Shown here in pieces: positions 22,599 to 22,831 of a stretch of 22,831 nt of DNA. The notes below the pieces were generated by a model. That model was not told the DNA's origin, ran no database searches, and worked only from the letters and a program-made list of their open reading frames with translations. Positions within the stretch are counted from its first letter, which is position 1. The number at the start of each line of letters is the position of its first letter. The stretch lies in the NCBI GenBank assembly GCA_902464115.1, contig CABQIF010000022.1:1-22831 (forward strand), in the 5' to 3' direction. Source of the DNA: an uncultured Ruminococcus sp. (GTDB lineage: Bacteria; Bacillota; Clostridia; Oscillospirales; Ruminococcaceae). The position numbers and the translations under genes are program-made.

Positions 22599-22737
22599 AA
22601 TGGAACTCAGAAGTGAATGCATGCATTGCGTACATCATACGCTGATTTCCATATAAAAATGGCTGTAAGTGTTGTTTCGTTGGTAGCTTAGCACACTTAC
22701 AGCCTGACACCAATGCTCAAGAACATTGTCTGTTTTT
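22599..22737 (+). ncRNA. candidate structured small RNA or regulatory leader
   Basis: The segment between the consensus promoter and the next gene contains no reading frame but several stems. GCGTA pairs with TACGC (22628-22642). A perfect 12-pair stem joins GGCTGTAAGTGT (22661-22672) with ACACTTACAGCC (22693-22704) over a 20-base loop. A short CAATG/CATTG hairpin (22711-22728) follows and leads into TGTTTTTATT, an intrinsic terminator. CCAT (22649-22652) can pair with ATGG (22659-22662) in competition with the 12-pair stem, as in a switch. Either a free RNA of about 140 nt or a transcription-attenuating leader of the gene at 22784 fits. It does not match any riboswitch class I can recall. 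Confidence 0.55.
22706..22737 (+). terminator. terminator at the end of the candidate RNA
   Basis: CAATG (22711-22715) pairs with CATTG (22724-22728) over CTCAAGAA; a further GA/TC pairing is possible with a bulge. TGTTTTT follows. The stem is weak, which would suit conditional read-through into the next gene. Confidence 0.55.
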
Positions 22738-22783
22738 ATTATAGCATGTTTTTCGGGCATTGTCAAGAAAGGAGGTTGCACTT

Positions 22784-22831
22784 ATGAAAAAGGAATTGGA
22801 ATTTCTGTATGAAGGGAACTGCAATGAAAAT
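22784..22831 (+). CDS. start of an unidentified gene, cut by the window edge
   Basis: Sixteen codons (MKKELEFLYEGNCNEN) follow AAAGGAGG (22768-22775) at eight bases, an excellent ribosome site. The fragment is too short to identify. It lies downstream of the candidate RNA and its terminator, with no separate promoter in the 46 bases between, so it is probably expressed by read-through. Confidence 0.7.
   Translation, partial: MKKELEFLYEGNCNEN

Noticed and set aside
22599..22737. Known riboswitch, T-box or 6S RNA
   Set aside because: None of the conserved core sequences I can recall (for example the T-box word, GEMM, TPP, SAM, glycine or ZTP cores) is present, and there is no long end-closing stem with a central bubble as in 6S RNA, so only an unassigned RNA is claimed.
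1..22831. CRISPR array, tRNA or rRNA genes, insertion sequences, prophage
   Set aside because: I found no repeat-spacer pattern, no tRNA-like cloverleaf, no transposase or integrase and no terminal inverted repeats; the only long repeat is the 117-bp signal-peptide cassette.

Overview
The window looks like a chromosome segment of a low-to-mid GC, gut-type Firmicute of the Ruminococcus / Oscillospiraceae kind. This is inferred from two secreted proteins carrying type I dockerin modules (cellulosome-type), strong AGGAGG-type ribosome binding sites, clostridial-type genes (GGGtGRT protein, NifU-like partner, IorAB) and TTGACA/TATAAT promoters with 17-bp spacers. There are no rRNA or tRNA genes, CRISPR arrays or transposases. 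Species cannot be fixed from the sequence alone.

Layout. (1) 2-6709, plus: an alpha-galactoside operon cut by the left edge. It holds a lipoprotein sugar-binding protein, two ABC permeases, sucrose phosphorylase (GtfA) and GH36 alpha-galactosidase, and ends at a strong terminator. This is the raffinose-family pathway: import, galactose removal, then phosphorolysis of sucrose. The ATPase is not in the window. (2) 6879-9621, plus: one consensus promoter driving an SGNH hydrolase, quinolinate synthase NadA and tRNA 2-thiouridylase MnmA. (3) 9638-10845, minus: an HTH regulator fused to a complete desulfoferrodoxin (superoxide reductase) module, and a DUF2798 membrane protein behind a terminator-like leader hairpin. 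(4) 10955-11728, plus: ThrH, a HAD phosphatase/phosphotransferase. (5) 11726-14206, minus: two dockerin proteins, one an M6-like zinc protease. They share a 117-bp nearly identical start cassette (RBS plus signal peptide) although the rest of the two genes is unrelated.

(6) 14235-20261, minus: an acyl/aryl-CoA ligase with IorA and IorB (indolepyruvate ferredoxin oxidoreductase) on one promoter, next to an NSS-type sodium:amino-acid symporter on its own promoter. Together these could interconvert aromatic amino acids, aryl-pyruvates and aryl-acetates, possibly in the reductive, scavenging direction. A 107-aa orphan reading frame lies just beyond the ior terminator. (7) 20405-22337, plus: the uncharacterised NifU-like / GGGtGRT pair behind a structured 5' leader. 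(8) 22338-22831, plus: no gene for over 400 bp, then the start of a truncated gene. The gap holds three TTGTCG repeats at exactly 10-bp period (Spo0A-box-like), a perfect consensus promoter, and a roughly 140-nt structured transcript ending in a terminator, either a small RNA or a regulatory leader.

The best candidates for new biology are the HTH-desulfoferrodoxin regulator with its promoter palindrome, the CoA ligase-IorAB-symporter cluster, the signal-peptide cassette shared by the dockerin genes, and the structured RNA near the right edge.
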